A DNA stretch of 8,385 bases from Sphingomonadaceae bacterium. Lineage in GTDB: Bacteria; Pseudomonadota; Alphaproteobacteria; Sphingomonadales; Sphingomonadaceae. Below the pieces are notes generated by a model, which did not search any database, had not been told where the DNA came from, and saw only the letters and a program-made list of their open reading frames with translations. This document shows positions 6,131 through 8,385 of the stretch, piece by piece (position 1 is the first letter of the stretch; the number at the start of each line of letters is the position of its first letter). The DNA lies in NCBI GenBank assembly GCA_013821585.1, contig JACDGO010000073.1, positions 1 to 8,385 of the forward strand, given 5' to 3'. Made by a program: the position numbers and the translations under genes.

Positions 6131-6177
6131 CCTAGCGGCGCGCGCGATAAGTGATGGTGAAGGACGATGGTTAACGC
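6131..6177 (-). promoter_or_regulatory. Conserved upstream module of the upstream DUF4402 gene, with CtrA-like half-site
   Basis: Minus strand: GCGTTAACC (6177-6169), 16 bases, ACTTA (6152-6148), 11 bases, GCTAGG (6136-6131). This matches the boxes before the paralogue with the same spacing. Here the first box continues as GTTAACCAT (6175-6167), which contains the TTAACCAT octamer described as a CtrA half-site motif in Caulobacter. It sits in the 103-bp divergent gap shared with the ABC ATPase gene, so it might influence both. The regulator assignment is inference. Confidence 0.4.
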
Positions 6178-6225
6178 GACCCACACCCTTTGCCGCCGCC
6201 GCCCGCGCGCGTTACAGCGCGGCGC

Positions 6226-7152
6226 ATGACCCAGGCGGCGATCGAAATCGAGAAGCTCGAAAAGACCTATGCGGGGGGCAAGCAGGCGCTCTCCGGTGTG
6301 TCGTTCGACGTGCCGCGCGGGACGATCTTCGGACTGCTCGGGCCCAATGGCGCGGGCAAGTCGACGATCATCAACATCCTGTCGGGGATGGTCAACAAGA
6401 CCGGCGGGCGCGCGAGCATCTGGGGCTTCGACATCGACGCGCATCCGAGGAACGCCAAGGCGTCGATCGGCATCGTCCCGCAGGAAATCCTGTTCGACCC
6501 GTTCTTCACGCCGTTCGAGGCCCTCGAACTCCAGGCGGGGCTTTACGGCGTGCCCAAGGCGAAGCGCCGCTCGATGGAGCTGCTGCGCGCGATGCGCCTC
6601 GAGGACAAGGCGGGCGCCTATTCGCGAACCCTGTCGGGGGGCATGAAGCGGCGGCTGCTTGTCGCCAAGGCGATGGTTCATTCGCCGCCGGTGCTCGTGC
6701 TCGACGAGCCGACCGCGGGCGTCGACATCGAGCTTCGCCAGCAGCTCTGGGCCTATGTCCGCGACCTGAACGCGCAAGGAGTCACGATCGTGCTGACCAC
6801 CCATTATCTCGAGGAAGCCGAAGAGCTTTGCGACCGCATCGCGATCATCAACCACGGTCAGCTCATCGCCAACGAGCCGACGCGCGTGCTGGTCGGCATG
6901 GCGCTGGAAAAAGTCGTCGAGGTGACCGTCGATCGCGACCTGAGCGAAGCGCCTGTCTTTCCGGTCTTTCAGCGGGTCGTGCTGAAAGGCGAGCGCGTGC
7001 TTTCGATCACCTATTCGAAAAAGTCCGCGAACGCGGGCGACGTGCTCGCGGCGGTGAGCAACGCGGGGCTCGGCATCGTCGACGTCTCGACGCGCGAGGC
7101 GGATCTGGAACACGTGTTCCTCAACCTGACGCGGGCCGGGGCGGTTGGCTGA
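6226..7152 (+). CDS. ABC transporter ATP-binding protein, YadG-like (ABC-2 export type)
   Basis: A 308-aa nucleotide-binding subunit that would power a membrane exporter of the ABC-2 type. All motifs are intact: Walker A GPNGAGKST (39-47), Q-loop Q86, signature LSGGMKRR (136-143), Walker B VLVLDEP (156-162), D-loop GVD (165-167) and H-loop H193 in TTHYLEEAEELCD. Length and sequence, including NKTGGR, VPQE, EPTAGVDIELR and the C-terminal LEHVF block, closely follow E. coli YadG, also about 308 aa. The ATG at 6226 is chosen because YadG-like homology begins there; an upstream in-frame TTG at 6190 adds only proline-rich residues. No Shine-Dalgarno site is visible; a weak TTGCCG (6190-6195) and GTTACA (6211-6216) suggest a transcript starting close to the ATG. 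No permease gene is adjacent: upstream is the divergent DUF4402 gene, and the stop overlaps nadB by 8 bases. Substrate unknown. Confidence 0.93.
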   Translation: MTQAAIEIEKLEKTYAGGKQALSGVSFDVPRGTIFGLLGPNGAGKSTIINILSGMVNKTGGRASIWGFDIDAHPRNAKASIGIVPQEILFDPFFTPFEALELQAGLYGVPKAKRRSMELLRAMRLEDKAGAYSRTLSGGMKRRLLVAKAMVHSPPVLVLDEPTAGVDIELRQQLWAYVRDLNAQGVTIVLTTHYLEEAEELCDRIAIINHGQLIANEPTRVLVGMALEKVVEVTVDRDLSEAPVFPVFQRVVLKGERVLSITYSKKSANAGDVLAAVSNAGLGIVDVSTREADLEHVFLNLTRAGAVG

Positions 7153-8385
7153 AGCCTACGACGCCGTCATCGTCGGCTCGGGCGCGGCGGGGCTGACGGC
7201 CGCGCTCAACCTCGCGCCGACCCAGCACGTCGCCGTGCTCGCCAAGGGCGGGCTTTCCGAAGGCGCGACCGGCTGGGCGCAAGGGGGGATCGCCGCGGTG
7301 CTCGAACCCGGCGACACGTTCGAAAGCCACATCGAGGACACGATGATCGCGGGCGCGGGATTGAACGACCGCGCCGTGGTTGAGTTCGTCGTCGAAAGCG
7401 CCCCCGCCGCGATCGAGCGATTGGAAGCGCTGGGCGTGCCGTTCAACACCGAGGGCGACGCGCTGCACCTGACGCGCGAGGGCGGGCATAGTCACCGCCG
7501 CATCGTCCATGTCGACGACGCGACCGGCTGGGCGGTGCAGAAGGCGCTGGAGGCAGCCGCGCACGCGCACCCGAACATCACGCTCGTCCCCGGCCACGCC
7601 GCGATCGACCTGATCACCGGGAGGCACGGGATGCGCTATTCGGGCGACGGGCATGTCTGGGGCGTCTATGCGCTCGACCGCGAGACCGGCCATGTCGATG
7701 CGTTCACCGCGCCCGCGACGATCCTCGCGACCGGCGGCGCGGGGCGCACATATTTATACTCCACCGCGCCGAGGGGGGCGACCGGCGACGGTATCGCGAT
7801 GGCGTGGCGCGCGGGCGCGCGCGTCTCGAACATGGAGTTCATGCAATTCCACCCGACCTGCCTCTACAATCTCGAGGTCAAGAACTTCTTGATCACAGAG
7901 GCGGTGCGCGGCGAGGGCGGTCAGCTGAAGATTCCCGGCAGCGGCCATCGCTTCATGCCCGATTTCGATCCGCGCGCCGAGCTCGCGCCGCGCGACGTGG
8001 TGGCGCGCGCGATCGACCATGAAATCAAGCGGCTCGGCCTCGACTATGTCCATCTCGACATCAGCCACATGCCGCCCGAATTCGTGATCGGGCATTTCCC
8101 GACGATCCACGCGAAGTTGCTGACGCTCGGCATCGACATCACGGTGCAGCCGATCCCGGTCGTCCCCGCGCAGCACTATACCTGCGGCGGCGTTCTGATC
8201 GACCGCGACGGGCGCACCGACCTCCCCAATCTCTACGCGGCGGGCGAGGTCAGCCAGTCGGGCCTGCACGGCGCGAACCGGCTGGCCAGCAACTCGCTGG
8301 TGGAATGCATGGTGTTCGCGCGCTCGGCCAGCCAGGACATCCTGGCCACCAGCGCCGAGGCGCCGCCCGCCGTGCCGCCCTGGGA
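7145..8385 (+). CDS. nadB: L-aspartate oxidase NadB, cut by window edge
   Basis: FAD enzyme that oxidises L-aspartate to iminoaspartate, the first step of de novo NAD synthesis; quinolinate synthase NadA uses the product. The 413 visible residues show the FAD-binding GSGAAGL (11-17), the flavoprotein block GWAQGGIAAV (43-52), LTREGGHSHRRIVH (109-122), MEFMQFHPT (230-238), LITEAVRGEGG (249-259), ELAPRDVVARAIDHE (279-293), VVPAQHYTCGGV (339-350) and GLHGANRLASNSLVE (373-387). H236, R283, H344 and R379 fall at the positions of the substrate-handling residues of this family. The window ends at the VPPW motif, about 120 residues before the expected C terminus, in the helical region. The start is TTG at 7145: the frame is closed by a TGA at 7127 and no other start lies between. 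It overlaps the ABC gene by 8 bases, so coupled translation is likely. It depends on FAD, linking it loosely to the rib genes. Confidence 0.96.
   Translation, partial: MAEAYDAVIVGSGAAGLTAALNLAPTQHVAVLAKGGLSEGATGWAQGGIAAVLEPGDTFESHIEDTMIAGAGLNDRAVVEFVVESAPAAIERLEALGVPFNTEGDALHLTREGGHSHRRIVHVDDATGWAVQKALEAAAHAHPNITLVPGHAAIDLITGRHGMRYSGDGHVWGVYALDRETGHVDAFTAPATILATGGAGRTYLYSTAPRGATGDGIAMAWRAGARVSNMEFMQFHPTCLYNLEVKNFLITEAVRGEGGQLKIPGSGHRFMPDFDPRAELAPRDVVARAIDHEIKRLGLDYVHLDISHMPPEFVIGHFPTIHAKLLTLGIDITVQPIPVVPAQHYTCGGVLIDRDGRTDLPNLYAAGEVSQSGLHGANRLASNSLVECMVFARSASQDILATSAEAPPAVPPW

Noticed and set aside
5605..7113. A 502-codon open frame on the minus strand
   Set aside because: It lies antisense to the well-supported ABC ATPase and then out of frame with a DUF4402 gene.
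4809..7196. A 795-codon open frame on the plus strand
   Set aside because: It runs antisense to the zinc-finger and both DUF4402 genes and then out of frame through the ABC ATPase. Its product is Arg/Ala/Gly-rich without recognisable domains, as expected of a shadow frame in high-GC DNA.

Overview
The window is high-GC, densely packed bacterial chromosome. It carries ribD, ribE, ribB and nadB homologues, a FemAB-like (PF04339) acyltransferase, a CHCC zinc-finger protein and DUF4402 proteins. Together with heavy GCG/CGC/GAC codon use, overlapping genes and frequent GTG/TTG starts, this suggests an alphaproteobacterium, most likely of the order Sphingomonadales. That assignment is inference; no rRNA or other marker is present. 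Both ends cut through a gene: ribB on the left, nadB on the right. No gene-free stretch exceeds about 100 bases, and I see no RNA genes, insertion sequences or CRISPR arrays.

Layout. (1) Positions 1-2354, minus strand: a riboflavin operon read right to left, namely a 118-aa single-pass membrane protein, ribD, ribE and ribB. The genes overlap or nearly abut, so they are probably translationally coupled. (2) Positions 2439-4772, plus strand, divergent from region 1 across an 84-bp gap that holds a perfect 7-bp-arm inverted repeat: a RidA-family protein, a glycerophosphodiester phosphodiesterase and a FemAB-like N-acyltransferase, with two overlapping junctions. (3) Positions 4785-6122, minus strand, convergent with region 2: two tandem secreted DUF4402 paralogues followed by a small CHCC zinc-finger protein. 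(4) Positions 6226 to the end, plus strand: a YadG-like ABC ATPase whose 3' end overlaps nadB.

How the genes fit together. RibB makes the four-carbon unit, RibD carries out two steps on the pyrimidine branch, and RibE performs the final dismutation to riboflavin. NadB, an FAD enzyme that depends on this vitamin, starts de novo NAD synthesis. RidA-type proteins clear reactive imines and enamines. The GDPD and acyltransferase suggest envelope or lipid work.

Most is housekeeping. The part most worth following is the DUF4402 pair. The two proteins are about two thirds identical and share an upstream DNA module with exact spacing that contains a GTTAACC box. Both end with a C-terminal strand that has the classic chaperone-usher pilin signature: penultimate tyrosine, glycine 14 residues from the end, and alternating hydrophobics. 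I infer that they may be pilin-like surface subunits.
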